Shown here one piece after another: positions 1 through 10,690 of a DNA stretch of 39,098 bases. Each line of letters opens with the position of its first letter. Position 1 is the first letter of the stretch. A program made the position numbers and the translations under genes. The stretch spans positions 70,017-109,114 of the forward strand of contig WVXK01000016.1 of assembly GCA_011773515.1 (NCBI GenBank), in the 5' to 3' direction. The stretch is from Deltaproteobacteria bacterium (GTDB taxonomy: Bacteria > Desulfobacterota > Deferrimicrobia > J040). The notes below the pieces were generated by a model. It was given only the letters and a program-made list of their open reading frames with translations, did no database searches and was not told where the DNA came from.

Positions 1-88
1 TTTGTATACTGTATGCATTGTTTTGAGGCTTGCCAAATCTCCGAAAACGGCAAACGATTTTTGATGAAAAAAATTTGGGAGGGGAATT

Positions 89-1510
89 ATGCCGAAGTTT
101 AAAGATCTTGTTCCACCGAAAGAAGGACAGCAGATCACCGTTGATGCAGAGGGGAATCTGCAGGTGCCTGACAACCCGATACTGCCATTCATAGAAGGGG
201 ACGGGACGGGCGTTGACATATGGAATGCATCGGTGAAGGTATTTGACGCCGCCGTGGAAAAGGCATTTGGAGGAAAGAAAAAAATTCAGTGGTTTGAGGT
301 TTTTGCGGGGGAAAAGGCATTCAACAAGTTTGGCGACTGGCTGCCTGAGGATACCGTCGAGGCTTTCAGGGAGTACATGGTTGGCATCAAGGGGCCGCTT
401 ACCACCCCTGTTGGCGGTGGAATCAGGTCGTTGAACGTTGCTCTCCGCCAGATTCTGGACCTCTACGTCTGCCTTAGGCCCGTTAAGTATTTCAAGGGCG
501 TTCCAAGCCCGGTTCGGCAGCCGGAACTCGTCGACATGGTAATTTTCCGGGAGAACACGGAAGATATCTACGCGGGAATCGAATGGATGGCGCAGACCGC
601 CGAAGCTGAAAAGATAATCGATTTCCTCATCAAGGAAATGGGAGTCAAGAACATACGATTCCCCGAGACGTCCTCCATCGGGATCAAACCCGTTTCAATC
701 GAGGGCTCGAAGAGGCTGATTAGAGACGCCGTGCATTACGCCATCAAACACGGGAGAAAATCCGTCACCCTGGTTCATAAAGGGAACATTATGAAATTTA
801 CCGAGGGGGCTTTCCGGGACTGGGGGTATGAGCTTGCAAACGAGCCGGAACTGAGGCCTCACGTGGTTGCCCAGCGGGAAGCCTGGGTCCTGGAGAACAA
901 GGAGAGCAACCCGGATATCTCCAACGTGGACAATGCCAGGATGGTCGAGGCATGGTTCGACCAGCTTGATGAGGACAAGCAGAAGGCCATTCTCAGTGAG
1001 GTCGAGGAAACTCTGAAGCTGTGGGATACCCACGGCGGCGGAAAGTGGAAAGACAAGGTTCTCATCAAGGACAACATTGCCGATATTACACTCCAGCAGG
1101 TGCTCACCCGCCCCAAGGAGTTCGACGTCATCGCAACGATGAACTTGAACGGCGATTACATCTCCGACGCCCTTGCAGCCCAGGTGGGGGGAATCGGGAT
1201 CGCCCCGGGAGGGAACATCAACTATCAGTCCGGACATGCCATTTTCGAGGCAACCCACGGCACCGCGCCCAAGTATGCGGGGAAGGACGTGGTCAACCCC
1301 TCATCTGTGCTCCTGTCTGGAGTCATGATGTTCCAGCATATGGGGTGGAACGAGGTGGCTGACCTCATCATCAGGGGGATTGAAGGAGCCATCGGATCTA
1401 AAACGGTCACCTATGATTTTGCCCGCCTGATGAGGGCGGAAGGCGTCAAGGATGTGAACGAGGTAAAGTGTTCTGCGTTCGGGCAGGCCATTATTGCAAA
1501 TATGGATTGA
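89..1510 (+). CDS. icd: NADP-type isocitrate dehydrogenase
   Basis: Oxidatively decarboxylates isocitrate to 2-oxoglutarate in the cytosol. The protein (473 aa) follows the E. coli-type homodimeric enzyme closely: the substrate loop [13 protein letters not shown] is near residues 109-121 with the serine that is phosphorylated in enteric bacteria near 114, and the block [14 protein letters not shown] is intact. The coenzyme pocket has Lys395-Tyr396 (HGTAPKY), Tyr442 and Arg446, the set that selects NADP rather than NAD in the E. coli enzyme. It is about 55 residues longer than E. coli Icd because of a charged insertion near residues 250-315. The start is preceded by a good ribosome site (GGGAGGGG at about 77-84). 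It is the first gene of the TCA cluster, so its 2-oxoglutarate product feeds the Kor enzyme encoded downstream. Confidence 0.96.
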   Translation: MPKFKDLVPPKEGQQITVDAEGNLQVPDNPILPFIEGDGTGVDIWNASVKVFDAAVEKAFGGKKKIQWFEVFAGEKAFNKFGDWLPEDTVEAFREYMVGIKGPLTTPVGGGIRSLNVALRQILDLYVCLRPVKYFKGVPSPVRQPELVDMVIFRENTEDIYAGIEWMAQTAEAEKIIDFLIKEMGVKNIRFPETSSIGIKPVSIEGSKRLIRDAVHYAIKHGRKSVTLVHKGNIMKFTEGAFRDWGYELANEPELRPHVVAQREAWVLENKESNPDISNVDNARMVEAWFDQLDEDKQKAILSEVEETLKLWDTHGGGKWKDKVLIKDNIADITLQQVLTRPKEFDVIATMNLNGDYISDALAAQVGGIGIAPGGNINYQSGHAIFEATHGTAPKYAGKDVVNPSSVLLSGVMMFQHMGWNEVADLIIRGIEGAIGSKTVTYDFARLMRAEGVKDVNEVKCSAFGQAIIANMD

Positions 1511-1522
1511 TCGTTTCCCTAG

Positions 1523-2494
<972 letters not shown>

Positions 2495-2524
2495 TAAAAA
2501 TAAAGAAGGAAGGATAAACCCAAG

Positions 2525-3370
2525 ATGAGGGAGATAAATGTCAAGGACATGATTCCTGTGGTGTCGAAGATGTGTATCGATGCGACCACCAGCCTGGGTG
2601 AGGACGTTATCAAGGCCTACAAAGATGCCATTGTAATGGAGGAGTCCCCTGCGGCAAAGGATATCCTGCAGCGGCTGATTGAGAACGCTGAGATAGCAAG
2701 AGAGGAAGGAATGCCGGTATGCCAGGACTGCGGGTTTGCCGTTCTTTTCGTCGATGTGGGACAGGATGTCAGGTTTGTAGGCGGGGACATATCCGAAGCC
2801 CTTACCGAGGGGGTGCGAAAGGGATATGAAGAAGGCTTTCTCAGGAAGTCTATCGTTGCAAAGCCGGCAACGGAGAGGGTGAATACCGGCGATAACACTC
2901 CACCCGTGATTCATTACAACATCGTTCCCGGCGACAGGGTGCGTATAACCTTCCTTGCGAAGGGGGGAGGGTGCGAGAACATGTCCTCTGTGATGATGCT
3001 CACGCCGGCGCAGGGGCTCGAAGGGATAAAAAAAGCGGTGATCGAGAGGGTTCGAAATTCCGGTGGAAACCCCTGCCCTCCCATCAAAGTGGGGGTCGGC
3101 ATTGGAGGGACCTTTGAAAAAGCGGCCATGCTGGCCAAGAAGGCGCTGCTCAGGAAGATCGGGGAGTTCAGCGCTGAGCCGGAGATGGCAGCGGTGGAAA
3201 GGGAACTCCTGGAAAAGATAAACAACACCGGCATTGGACCCCAGGGCCTTGGCGGCCGGATAACCGCTTTTTCCGTCTCAATCGAATCACATCCGAGCCA
3301 TATTGCAAGTCTTCCCCTGGCAATAAACATCGACTGTCATGTCAGCAGGCATAAAGAGGTCGAAATTTAA
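2525..3370 (+). CDS. class I fumarate hydratase, alpha subunit
   Basis: Large subunit of the heterodimeric, oxygen-sensitive [4Fe-4S] fumarase (TtdA/FumA N-terminal family), which hydrates fumarate to malate. At 281 aa it is the usual length for the split form. Candidate cluster cysteines are Cys66 in MPVCQDCGF, Cys184 in NPCPPIKVGVG and Cys271 in the terminal DCHVSRH. The 118- and 87-residue spacing resembles that of single-chain class I fumarases, so the assignment is by family analogy. The glycine-rich GGGCENMSS and GVGIGGTFEKA blocks are also typical. The beta subunit follows after 20 bases. L(+)-tartrate dehydratase is in the same family, but the position between mdh and sdh favours fumarase. 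Confidence 0.93.
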   Translation: MREINVKDMIPVVSKMCIDATTSLGEDVIKAYKDAIVMEESPAAKDILQRLIENAEIAREEGMPVCQDCGFAVLFVDVGQDVRFVGGDISEALTEGVRKGYEEGFLRKSIVAKPATERVNTGDNTPPVIHYNIVPGDRVRITFLAKGGGCENMSSVMMLTPAQGLEGIKKAVIERVRNSGGNPCPPIKVGVGIGGTFEKAAMLAKKALLRKIGEFSAEPEMAAVERELLEKINNTGIGPQGLGGRITAFSVSIESHPSHIASLPLAINIDCHVSRHKEVEI

Positions 3371-3390
3371 CAGAGTGAGGTGCGGGAAAA

Positions 3391-3948
3391 GTGAGCGAAA
3401 TAAAGATTACGACTCCGGTTGACGAAGATGTGCTGTCCGAGCTCAAGGTGGGGGACAGGGTCCTGATCAGTGGAGTCCTCTACACCGCGCGGGATGCGGC
3501 CCACAAGAGAATGGCAGAGGCCCTTGAAAGGCAAGAGCCGCTGCCGGTAGATCTCACCGGACAGATAATCTACTATGCCGGTCCAAGCCCCACCCCCCCG
3601 GGAAAGCCGATAGGGTCAGTGGGTCCCACGACCAGTTACCGGATGGACCCCTATGCCCCCAGGCTCATGGATGCAGGGCTGAAAGGTATGATCGGCAAGG
3701 GGCCCAGGTCTCACCAAGTTATCGACTCGATGGTCAAGAACAAAGCGGTATATTTTGCCGCCATAGGCGGTGCTGCTGCCCTCCTGGCAAGGCAGGTCAA
3801 AAAGGCTGAAGTCGTTGCCTATGAAGACCTCGGCCCGGAAGCCATAAGGAGGCTCGTTGTCGAGGATTTCCCCGCCATCGTGGTCAACGATATACATGGA
3901 AATGATCTCTTTGTCGAAGGTGTCAAAAAATACGCAAAGGAAATGTAA
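3391..3948 (+). CDS. class I fumarate hydratase, beta subunit
   Basis: Small subunit (185 aa) of the two-subunit Fe-S fumarase, corresponding to the C-terminal domain of FumA/FumB and to TtdB. The conserved substrate-loop block GKPIGSVGPTTSYRMD is near residues 71-86, and the GMIGKG block follows about 20 residues later. Translation starts at GTG, 20 bases after the alpha-subunit stop, with a GAGGTGCGGG region upstream as ribosome site. It works only with the preceding subunit and supplies part of the active site. As with the alpha subunit, tartrate dehydratase is the only real alternative, and the setting argues against it. Confidence 0.92.
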   Translation: MSEIKITTPVDEDVLSELKVGDRVLISGVLYTARDAAHKRMAEALERQEPLPVDLTGQIIYYAGPSPTPPGKPIGSVGPTTSYRMDPYAPRLMDAGLKGMIGKGPRSHQVIDSMVKNKAVYFAAIGGAAALLARQVKKAEVVAYEDLGPEAIRRLVVEDFPAIVVNDIHGNDLFVEGVKKYAKEM

Positions 3949-3980
3949 AATTTCCCCAATAAAACTCAGGAGGTAGGCTT

Positions 3981-4331
3981 ATGGGCTACAGGTGGCATAC
4001 AGGTTCAGTGGCCTGGATTCTGCATCGGCTCTCCGGTGTGGCGCTCACCCTGTATCTGGTTATCCACATCTGGGTGATTCACCATATCGGGCAGGGGCCG
4101 GAGGCGTTCGACGCCATTATGGCCAAGGTTCAGACACCGTTTTTCAAACTTCTCGAAATAGGGCTTCTGGGAACGGTTCTCTTTCACTCATTCAACGGGT
4201 TCAGGATTCTGCTCTTCGACCTTGGAGTGGGGATCAGGCAGCAAAAGCAGGTATTCTGGGGTTCGGTCGTTGTCGGGATACTGTTCCTTCTCTACGGTGG
4301 GTTCAACATTCTATCCCACCTAGCTCACTGA
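3981..4331 (+). CDS. sdhC: succinate dehydrogenase cytochrome b subunit SdhC
   Basis: Membrane anchor subunit (116 aa) of succinate:quinone oxidoreductase. Three hydrophobic segments are visible, at about residues 10-33, 50-72 and 82-105. The family motif HRLSGVAL is at the start of the first helix, and HSFNGFRIL is in the second, where its His is a likely heme ligand. The compact form resembles the type with two separate small anchors found in Thermus and similar bacteria. It has a strong ribosome site (AGGAGGT) and begins the sdhCDAB set, 32 bases after the fumarase beta gene. The exact heme content cannot be read from sequence alone. Confidence 0.9.
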   Translation: MGYRWHTGSVAWILHRLSGVALTLYLVIHIWVIHHIGQGPEAFDAIMAKVQTPFFKLLEIGLLGTVLFHSFNGFRILLFDLGVGIRQQKQVFWGSVVVGILFLLYGGFNILSHLAH

Positions 4332-4343
4332 TGGGAGGATGCC

Positions 4344-4715
4344 ATGCAGAGATATAAAGGATCTTTGAAATCCGGTGGGGCCCTGGGGTGGTTCTACCAG
4401 CGCCTGTCCGGGATGGCGCTTATCGTTCTTCTCCTTACTCACTGGGGGATCGAACACCTCGGGCCGAAGACGGCGGACGGCATTGAATATCTGGACATAG
4501 CGACACGTCTCGCTTCACCGTTCTGGAAAACTTTCAACCTCCTTTTCCTGGTACTGGCCATATTCCACGGCATGAACGGTCTTCTCATGATCATCAGGGA
4601 CTACGTGAAGGTTCCCTGGCAAAAGGGGACCCTTTATTCTGTGGTGGTATTCTTAGGGGTAGTTTTCCTGATACTCGGTGCGCTCACCGTCATTCCTTTC
4701 CAGGTCAAAGCTTAA
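4344..4715 (+). CDS. sdhD: succinate dehydrogenase membrane anchor SdhD
   Basis: Second membrane anchor (123 aa) of the succinate dehydrogenase complex. It looks like a diverged copy of SdhC: an N-terminal QRLSGMAL aligns with HRLSGVAL, and a second-helix FHGMNGL aligns with FHSFNGF. Three membrane segments are seen at about residues 16-33, 55-78 and 91-118. Together with SdhC it would bind heme b and the quinone and hold SdhAB at the inner face of the cytoplasmic membrane. It lies 12 bases after sdhC and 27 bases before sdhA, with GGGAGG as ribosome site. Confidence 0.87.
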   Translation: MQRYKGSLKSGGALGWFYQRLSGMALIVLLLTHWGIEHLGPKTADGIEYLDIATRLASPFWKTFNLLFLVLAIFHGMNGLLMIIRDYVKVPWQKGTLYSVVVFLGVVFLILGALTVIPFQVKA

Positions 4716-4742
4716 AAATTCAATGGAGGAAGGTGATTAGCA

Positions 4743-6449
4743 ATGATTCACAAGCATGAGGTTATTATAATTGGTGCGGGGCTCGCCGGGCTTCGGGCTG
4801 CCCTTGAGCTTGCAGGAAAAGCAGATGTCGCCGTGCTCAGCAAAGTGTATCCCACCCGCTCCCATTCAGGGGCTGCCCAGGGAGGGATAGCAGCGGCAAT
4901 TGCAAACGAGAGCGACGATACGATCGATTTGCACACATATGACACGGTGAAGGGGAGTGACTGGCTCGGTGATCAGGATGCACAGGAGCTCATGTGCCAG
5001 GAAGCTCCCGAAGTCATTTACGAACTCGAACATATGGGGTGTCCTTTCAGCAGGCTTCCCAACGGGAAGATCGCCCAGCGTCCTTTCGGCGGGCACTCGA
5101 GGCCGAGAGCGTGTTACGGGGCCGACTCGACGGGGCATTTCATTCTGCATACGCTGTGGGAAAAATGTCTGGAAAAGAAAGTGCTCTTTTACAACGAGTT
5201 CTACGTTTCCCGGCTGATCGCACAGGACAATCAGTGTTCCGGAGTTGTGGCGATAAATCTCAAGGATGGTGAGCTTCACACATTCCGGGCAAAGGCCATT
5301 CTTTTCGCGACGGGTGGATATGGCAGGGCATACCAGATAACCTCCAACGCCCATGCAAATACCGGTGACGGGCTTGCCCTCGTGTACCGGGAAGGGTTGC
5401 CGATCGAGGACCTCGAATGTGTGCAGTTTCATCCGACGGGGCTCTACAAGTCGGGCATACTCCTGACCGAGGGCGCAAGAGGCGAAGGCGGGTATCTTCT
5501 GAACAGCGAGGGCAAGCGTTTCATGGAGAAGTATGCGCCGAAATTCATGGAGATAGCACCGCGGGACCTCACTGCACGGTCCATGCAGACGGAGATAAAC
5601 GAGGGCAGGGGGATAGAGGGGAAGGATTACGTCTATCTCGATCTCCGCCACCTCGGCAAAGAGAGGCTCATGGAGAGGCTTCCCCAGATAACGGAATTGA
5701 CCAGGAAGTTTGCAGGCGTCGATCCTCTTTCGCAGCCCATACCGATTCAGCCAACCGCCCACTACTCCATGGGTGGTATCCCCGTCGACATCCATGGCCG
5801 TGTTATTTATGACGCGGCAAATAGTGTGGTGGAAGGGTTATATGCAGCGGGAGAGTGCGCATGCATGTCGGTTCACGGTGCAAACAGGCTCGGAACTAAC
5901 TCGCTCCTTGACGCCGTCGTACACGGCAGGAGGGCGGGAAAAGCGATAATAGGAGATTTGAGAAATGGCCTCGATTACCGGACTCTTTCCGATGAGCCCG
6001 AAAAGCCGGTAAAGGAAGAGATAGAAAGGCTGATCAGGGGAACGGGGAAAGTGAGGGCGGCTGAAATCATAAAGCACCTCCAGGAGCAGATGCAGGCTCA
6101 CTGCGGTCTCTTTCGGGATCAGAGGGGGCTCGAGACCCTTCTTTCCACCGTGAAAGATCTGCAGCATCAATTCGAAGATGTGGCCGTCGATGACAAGAGC
6201 CTCTACTACAATACGGAGCTGATAGAGACGATAGAGGTCTCCCATCTTCTCGAATTTTCAGAGGTCATAGTGGTGGGGGCGCTTGCGAGGACGGAGTCGA
6301 GGGGAGCGCATTTCCGGACCGACTTTCCAAGACGCGATGACGAGAATTGGATGAAGCACACCCTCGCTTACAGGACGGATGACGGTGTGCGGCTGGATTA
6401 CAAACCCGTCGTCATAACGAACTATCCGCCTGAAGAAAGGAAATATTGA
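4743..6449 (+). CDS. sdhA: succinate dehydrogenase flavoprotein subunit
   Basis: Catalytic FAD subunit (568 aa) that oxidises succinate or reduces fumarate. The N-terminal dinucleotide fold is GAGLAG at residues 11-16. The covalent-FAD histidine is His41 in [10 protein letters not shown]. The active-site blocks [23 protein letters not shown] and the FAD-contacting [12 protein letters not shown] segment are all present, and the C-terminal helical domain ends with the usual [17 protein letters not shown] region. It is E. coli SdhA-like in length and motif order. Direction (succinate oxidation or fumarate reduction) cannot be decided from sequence. The gene sits between the anchors and the Fe-S subunit. 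Confidence 0.96.
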   Translation: MIHKHEVIIIGAGLAGLRAALELAGKADVAVLSKVYPTRSHSGAAQGGIAAAIANESDDTIDLHTYDTVKGSDWLGDQDAQELMCQEAPEVIYELEHMGCPFSRLPNGKIAQRPFGGHSRPRACYGADSTGHFILHTLWEKCLEKKVLFYNEFYVSRLIAQDNQCSGVVAINLKDGELHTFRAKAILFATGGYGRAYQITSNAHANTGDGLALVYREGLPIEDLECVQFHPTGLYKSGILLTEGARGEGGYLLNSEGKRFMEKYAPKFMEIAPRDLTARSMQTEINEGRGIEGKDYVYLDLRHLGKERLMERLPQITELTRKFAGVDPLSQPIPIQPTAHYSMGGIPVDIHGRVIYDAANSVVEGLYAAGECACMSVHGANRLGTNSLLDAVVHGRRAGKAIIGDLRNGLDYRTLSDEPEKPVKEEIERLIRGTGKVRAAEIIKHLQEQMQAHCGLFRDQRGLETLLSTVKDLQHQFEDVAVDDKSLYYNTELIETIEVSHLLEFSEVIVVGALARTESRGAHFRTDFPRRDDENWMKHTLAYRTDDGVRLDYKPVVITNYPPEERKY

Positions 6450-6461
6450 GGAGGAAACGAG

Positions 6462-7163
6462 ATGAGGTATACCTTCAAAGTTTACCGATATAACCCGGAG
6501 CAGGATTCCTCTCCAAGATTTCAGACCTACGAAATCGATTGCGAAGAAGGATGGACAGTCCTTGACGCTTTGCATCATATCAAGTGGTATGTTGACGGGA
6601 CCCTCTCGTTCAGGAGGTCCTGCCGGCATGAAATATGCGGCTCCTGTGCAGTTGTCATGAATGGCGTAAACGGGCTCTCCTGCAACACCCAGATCGCAGA
6701 GCTGAAGGGCAAGACCATAACCGTCGGGCCCCTCAATGGTTTCCCGGTTTTGAAGGACCTGATAGTGGACATGGACCTCTTCATAGATCGACTGAAGGCC
6801 ATCAACCCGTTCTTTGTGTCGGATACACCCCCGACGGACAAGGAGTATTTGCAGTCTCCCAAAGACAGGGCCATCATAGATGACGGTGTCAACTGCATAC
6901 TCTGTGCAAGCTGTACCGGATCGTGTCCCTCATTCTGGTACAACAAGGAGTACCTGGGGCCGGCAGCGCTTTTGAAAGCGTTCCGGTTCGTCTTCGACTC
7001 CCGGGACGAGGGGGCGGCCGAGCGGATCGACCTGGTTGACGATCACAACGGGCTGTGGCGGTGCCACACGATCTTCAACTGCAACGAGTGTTGCCCCAAA
7101 AACCTGAACGTGACCGGCGGGATCCAGGAACTGAAGAAGCTCGCATTTTTGAGAAAGATATAA
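6462..7163 (+). CDS. sdhB: succinate dehydrogenase iron-sulfur subunit
   Basis: Electron-transfer subunit (233 aa) carrying electrons from the flavin to the quinone site. The [2Fe-2S] ligands are Cys54, Cys59, Cys62 and Cys74. The [4Fe-4S]/[3Fe-4S] part has Cys145, Cys148, Cys151 and Cys155, then Cys201 and Cys207, followed by a double cysteine at 210-211 (NECCPK) where many homologs have a single one before the conserved Pro-Lys. The start is supported by GAGGAGG 8 bases upstream, 12 bases after sdhA. A terminator-like hairpin follows it at 7180. Confidence 0.95.
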   Translation: MRYTFKVYRYNPEQDSSPRFQTYEIDCEEGWTVLDALHHIKWYVDGTLSFRRSCRHEICGSCAVVMNGVNGLSCNTQIAELKGKTITVGPLNGFPVLKDLIVDMDLFIDRLKAINPFFVSDTPPTDKEYLQSPKDRAIIDDGVNCILCASCTGSCPSFWYNKEYLGPAALLKAFRFVFDSRDEGAAERIDLVDDHNGLWRCHTIFNCNECCPKNLNVTGGIQELKKLAFLRKI

Positions 7164-7179
7164 TCCGTAAACGGAAAGG

Positions 7180-7207
7180 GATACCGGGGGTGGAGGGTAT
7201 CTTTTTT
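7180..7207 (+). terminator. possible internal terminator between sdhB and sucC
   Basis: A hairpin with stem GATACC (7180-7185) and GGTATC (7196-7201) and a G-rich 10-base loop is followed directly by six T residues. The stem is only 6 bp, so it is probably leaky. It would lower sucCD-kor transcription relative to sdh rather than end the transcript. There is no obvious promoter in the 25 bases left before sucC. Confidence 0.45.
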
Positions 7208-7232
7208 AAAGAACGCAGGAAGGGGAGAGAAG

Positions 7233-8390
7233 ATGAATATCCATGAGTACCAGGCAAAGCAGGTCTTGGCAAAATATCGCGTTGCCATTCCTCCCGGCAA
7301 AGTTGCATTCACGGTAGAGGAGGCCGAATCCATTGCAAAGGAGATAGGGCTTCCCGTTGTCATAAAGGCGCAGATTCACGCCGGGGGGAGAGGCAAGGGT
7401 GGCGGCGTCAAAATGGCAAAGACGATGGAGGAGGTGAGGGAACACGCGGGGAAGATTCTGGGGATGACGCTCATCACCCATCAGACGGGTCCCGAAGGGA
7501 AACTTGTCAGGAAGGTGATGGTGGAAAAAGCAACCGACATCAAGAGGGAGCTCTACGTTGGCCTGGTGGTGGACAGGGCGGAGTCTAAAGTCGTCGTGAT
7601 GGCCTCCTCGGAAGGCGGCATGGAAATAGAGGAGGTTGCGGCGCGGTCTCCGGAGAAAATATTGAAAGAGTATGTAGATCCGGGCGTTGGTATGCTGCCA
7701 TACCAGGCGAGAAAGCTCGTTTTCGGACTCGGCATGGAGCCGGCCCAGGTAAGCAAGGCTGTCAGGTTCATACTCAGCCTCTATCAGGCATTTGCCGACA
7801 CGGACTGCTCCCTTGCCGAGATAAATCCGCTGGTAATCACAGCCGATGACGACGTCATCGCTCTCGATGCGAAGATGAACTTCGATGGGAACGGGCTTTT
7901 CCGTCACCCCGATATTCTCGAGATGCGGGACGTAGACGAGGAAGACAAGATGGAATACGAGGCCTCGAAATTTGACCTGAGCTACATCAGCCTCGACGGA
8001 AACATCGGGTGTATGGTCAACGGGGCGGGGCTTGCCATGGCCACGATGGATATGATCAAACTCCACGGCAGCGAACCTGCCAACTTTCTCGATGTGGGTG
8101 GTGGTGCATCGACGGACCAGGTGAAAAACGCCTTCAGGCTGATTCTCGCCGATCCAAAAGTGAAAGCAATCCTCGTAAACATCTTTGGCGGTATAATGAG
8201 ATGTGACGTGCTCGCCGAGGGAGTCGTTCAGGCAGCGAAAGAGGTAAAGTTGAGTGTTCCCCTCGTTGTCAGGCTCGAAGGAACAAATGTCGAAAAGGGA
8301 AGGGAAATACTCGAAAAATCCGGCCTCAACATAATTTCAGCGAAAGATATGAGGGATGCTGCTGAGAAAGCGGTCGCGGCGGCACAGTGA
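7233..8390 (+). CDS. sucC: succinyl-CoA synthetase beta subunit
   Basis: Nucleotide- and succinate-binding subunit (385 aa) of succinyl-CoA synthetase. It starts with the family signature [10 protein letters not shown]. An ATP-grasp domain occupies roughly residues 1-240, with [18 protein letters not shown] as the nucleotide loop. The C-terminal flavodoxin-like domain has [10 protein letters not shown] and the GGIMRCD block that helps form the succinate site. Whether it prefers ADP or GDP cannot be told. It precedes sucD by 24 bases and, with Kor, interconverts 2-oxoglutarate and succinate via succinyl-CoA with substrate-level phosphorylation in the oxidative direction. Confidence 0.96.
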   Translation: MNIHEYQAKQVLAKYRVAIPPGKVAFTVEEAESIAKEIGLPVVIKAQIHAGGRGKGGGVKMAKTMEEVREHAGKILGMTLITHQTGPEGKLVRKVMVEKATDIKRELYVGLVVDRAESKVVVMASSEGGMEIEEVAARSPEKILKEYVDPGVGMLPYQARKLVFGLGMEPAQVSKAVRFILSLYQAFADTDCSLAEINPLVITADDDVIALDAKMNFDGNGLFRHPDILEMRDVDEEDKMEYEASKFDLSYISLDGNIGCMVNGAGLAMATMDMIKLHGSEPANFLDVGGGASTDQVKNAFRLILADPKVKAILVNIFGGIMRCDVLAEGVVQAAKEVKLSVPLVVRLEGTNVEKGREILEKSGLNIISAKDMRDAAEKAVAAAQ

Positions 8391-8414
8391 AATATTTCTA
8401 GGGGGAGAAGGCAG

Positions 8415-9296
8415 ATGAGCATACTCATAAATAAGGATACCAGGGTCCTTGTTCAGGGAATTACGGGTGCCACGGGCGCATTCCATACAAAGCAGATGCT
8501 TGACTACGGTACCAAGATAGTGGGGGGAGTCACCCCTGGAAAGCGGGGGCAGAAGGTTGAGGGAGTCCCCGTTTTCAACACCATCGACGAAGCCGTGAGG
8601 GAGACGGGGGCGAATGCATCGGTGGTATATGTTCCACCTGCTTTTGCGGGTGATGCTATAATGGAATGCGTCGACGCCGAAATGGATCTTGTTGTGGCGA
8701 TAACAGAGGGTATTCCCATTCTCGACATGGTGAAAGTCAAGCGATTCATGGAAGGCAGAAAGACCCGCCTCGTTGGCCCCAACTGCCCCGGAGTTATTAC
8801 TCCCGGCGAGTGCAAGATAGGGATCATGCCCGGGTACATACACGAGCCGGGAGAAGTCGGCGTCGTGTCGCGGTCGGGCACGTTAACCTACGAAGCGGTT
8901 GCCCAGCTGACATCCCTTTCCCTGGGCCAGTCCACCTGTGTGGGAATTGGAGGAGACCCTGTCAACGGGACGGATTTCATAGATGTGCTGAGGCTTTTTG
9001 AGGGCGATCCCGAAACCCGGGCGGTGGTGTTGATCGGTGAGATAGGCGGTACCGCAGAGGAAGAGGCCGCCCAGTTCATCAAAGACAATATGACCAAGCC
9101 CGTGGTCGGCTTTATCGCGGGAAGGACCGCGCCGAAAGGGAAGAGAATGGGCCATGCGGGTGCAATCATATCGGGGGGGAAGGGAACGGCTGATGAGAAG
9201 ATCAAGGCGTTCAAAGATGCAGGTATCGAGGTTGCCGAAAGCCCGGCCGATATGGGTGTTTCCATGGCCAGGGTGCTCGGCATGGAAATAAACTGA
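8415..9296 (+). CDS. sucD: succinyl-CoA synthetase alpha subunit
   Basis: CoA-binding and phosphohistidine subunit (293 aa). The CoA-binding N-terminal fold includes GITGATG near residues 16-22. The histidine phosphorylated during catalysis is His247 in GHAGAI, equal in context to His246 of the E. coli enzyme. The NCPG and GEIGGTAEE blocks are intact. A GGGGGAG ribosome site is in the 24-base gap after sucC. It forms the alpha-beta pair with the preceding gene product. Confidence 0.96.
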   Translation: MSILINKDTRVLVQGITGATGAFHTKQMLDYGTKIVGGVTPGKRGQKVEGVPVFNTIDEAVRETGANASVVYVPPAFAGDAIMECVDAEMDLVVAITEGIPILDMVKVKRFMEGRKTRLVGPNCPGVITPGECKIGIMPGYIHEPGEVGVVSRSGTLTYEAVAQLTSLSLGQSTCVGIGGDPVNGTDFIDVLRLFEGDPETRAVVLIGEIGGTAEEEAAQFIKDNMTKPVVGFIAGRTAPKGKRMGHAGAIISGGKGTADEKIKAFKDAGIEVAESPADMGVSMARVLGMEIN

Positions 9297-9312
9297 CAAG
9301 GGGTATCGATCG

Positions 9313-9564
9313 ATGATCAAGACGCAGGAAAAGATGATCCCGAAGGAAAACGAGAAGGTAAAGATCACCATTGTCCCGAAATTCTGCAAGGGATGCGATA
9401 TATGCGTGAGGTTGTGCCCGAAAAGCGTTCTCGGTATGGAGATGTTCAAGGTCAAGGTTGTTGATATCGACAAATGCATCATCTGCGGTCAATGTGAGCT
9501 CAGGTGTCCCGATTTCGCAATTTTCGTCGAAAAAAAGGAAGTGAAGGGAGGCAAAAGTGGCTAA
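9313..9564 (+). CDS. korD: 2-oxoglutarate:ferredoxin oxidoreductase delta (ferredoxin) subunit
   Basis: Small 83-aa protein with two classical [4Fe-4S] motifs, CKGCDICVRLCP and CIICGQCELRCP, the form used as the delta subunit of 2-oxoacid:ferredoxin oxidoreductases. It accepts electrons from the TPP-carrying subunit and passes them to external ferredoxin. The order D-A-B-C and overlap with korA (8 bases) indicate one translationally coupled unit. The N-terminal ~15 residues are polar and variable, so a start at the second Met (position 8) is possible. The AAGG site favours the first ATG. Confidence 0.93.
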   Translation: MIKTQEKMIPKENEKVKITIVPKFCKGCDICVRLCPKSVLGMEMFKVKVVDIDKCIICGQCELRCPDFAIFVEKKEVKGGKSG

Positions 9565-10690
9565 GACCATCCGTCTTTTGCAGGGAAATGAAGCCTGCTC
9601 CGAGGGAGCCCTGTACGCGGGCTGCACTTTTTTTGCCGGCTATCCGATAACTCCCTCAACCGAAGTGGCCGAGGTTCTGGCGGTGAAACTGCCCCTCATC
9701 GGTGGAGCCTTCATGCAGATGGAGGATGAGATCGCCGCGATGGCAGCCATTATCGGCGCGTCCCTTGCGGGCTCCAAGTCCTTGACCGCCACGAGCGGCC
9801 CCGGGTTTTCCCTCAAGCAGGAAAATATCGGTTTTGCTGCGATTGCCGAAGTTCCCTGCGTGATCGTAAACGTCATGAGGGGTGGCCCCTCAACGGGCGT
9901 TCCGACAGGACCGGGGCAATCTGATATCATGCAGTGCAGATGGGGAACCCACGGCGACCACCCGATAATTACGCTCACACCGGCATCGGTGCAGGAAATA
10001 TTTACCGAGACGGTGAGGGCCTTTAACCTTTCAGAGAAATATCGGAATCCCGTCATTATCGCCTTCGATGAAATTGTGGGACATATGCGGGAGAAGATTG
10101 AAATTCCCGAACCGGGTGAGCTGGAGATAATCGACAGGACAAAGCCAAATGTGGCACCGGAAGAGTATTTCCCCTACGACTCCTCAAAGGGCGACATCCC
10201 CCCAATGGCGAACTTTTTCGAGGGTTACCGGTACCATGTGACCGGCCTGAATCACGACATGACGGGTTTCCCCGTCAATGCCTGTGAGCTGATCCATGTG
10301 GAGGAGGAGAGGCTCATGAGGAAAATTGATGCCAACAGGGATGACATTATCAAATACGAGGAGTTCATGCTCGACGATGCGGAGGTGGCGATTTTTGCAT
10401 ACGGCGCCTGCGGCAGGTCAGCCAAGGAGGCGGTGGAAACCGCCAGAGAGAATGGTATGAAAATAGGCCTCTTCAGGCCCCTGACCATCTGGCCATTTCC
10501 CGACAGGGAAATCGAGGCGCTTGCCGGAAGGGTGAAGAGCATCGTGGTTCCCGAGTTGAGCCTCGGTCAGATCATTCTCGAGGTCGAAAGGACTTCAAAG
10601 GGCAAAACCAGGGTAGAAGGGATATTCAGGGTCGATGGCGACCCCATAAATCCCGGGCAAATTCTGGACATGGTGAAGGAGGTTATCTGA
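9557..10690 (+). CDS. korA: 2-oxoglutarate:ferredoxin oxidoreductase alpha subunit
   Basis: Alpha subunit (377 aa) of the CoA-dependent 2-oxoglutarate oxidoreductase. Domain I has the typical LLQGNEACSEGALYAGC start, the YPITPSTE block and TATSGPGFSLK, and is followed by the transketolase C-terminal-like domain II from about residue 245. GTG start at 9557 inside the end of korD. A related substrate class (branched-chain or pyruvate) is possible in this family. The position next to sucCD, whose substrate succinyl-CoA is the product of this reaction, makes 2-oxoglutarate the best call. Confidence 0.92.
   Translation: MAKTIRLLQGNEACSEGALYAGCTFFAGYPITPSTEVAEVLAVKLPLIGGAFMQMEDEIAAMAAIIGASLAGSKSLTATSGPGFSLKQENIGFAAIAEVPCVIVNVMRGGPSTGVPTGPGQSDIMQCRWGTHGDHPIITLTPASVQEIFTETVRAFNLSEKYRNPVIIAFDEIVGHMREKIEIPEPGELEIIDRTKPNVAPEEYFPYDSSKGDIPPMANFFEGYRYHVTGLNHDMTGFPVNACELIHVEEERLMRKIDANRDDIIKYEEFMLDDAEVAIFAYGACGRSAKEAVETARENGMKIGLFRPLTIWPFPDREIEALAGRVKSIVVPELSLGQIILEVERTSKGKTRVEGIFRVDGDPINPGQILDMVKEVI

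Noticed and set aside
5-10. TATACT as a -10 box for icd
   Set aside because: The matching -35 would lie outside the window, so it cannot be judged. The rest of the 88-base leader shows only a weak TTGCC/GGCAA hairpin.
7206-8066. 286-codon - strand frame opposite sucC
   Set aside because: Antisense shadow of a clear sucC gene in a codon-biased region, with no domain features.
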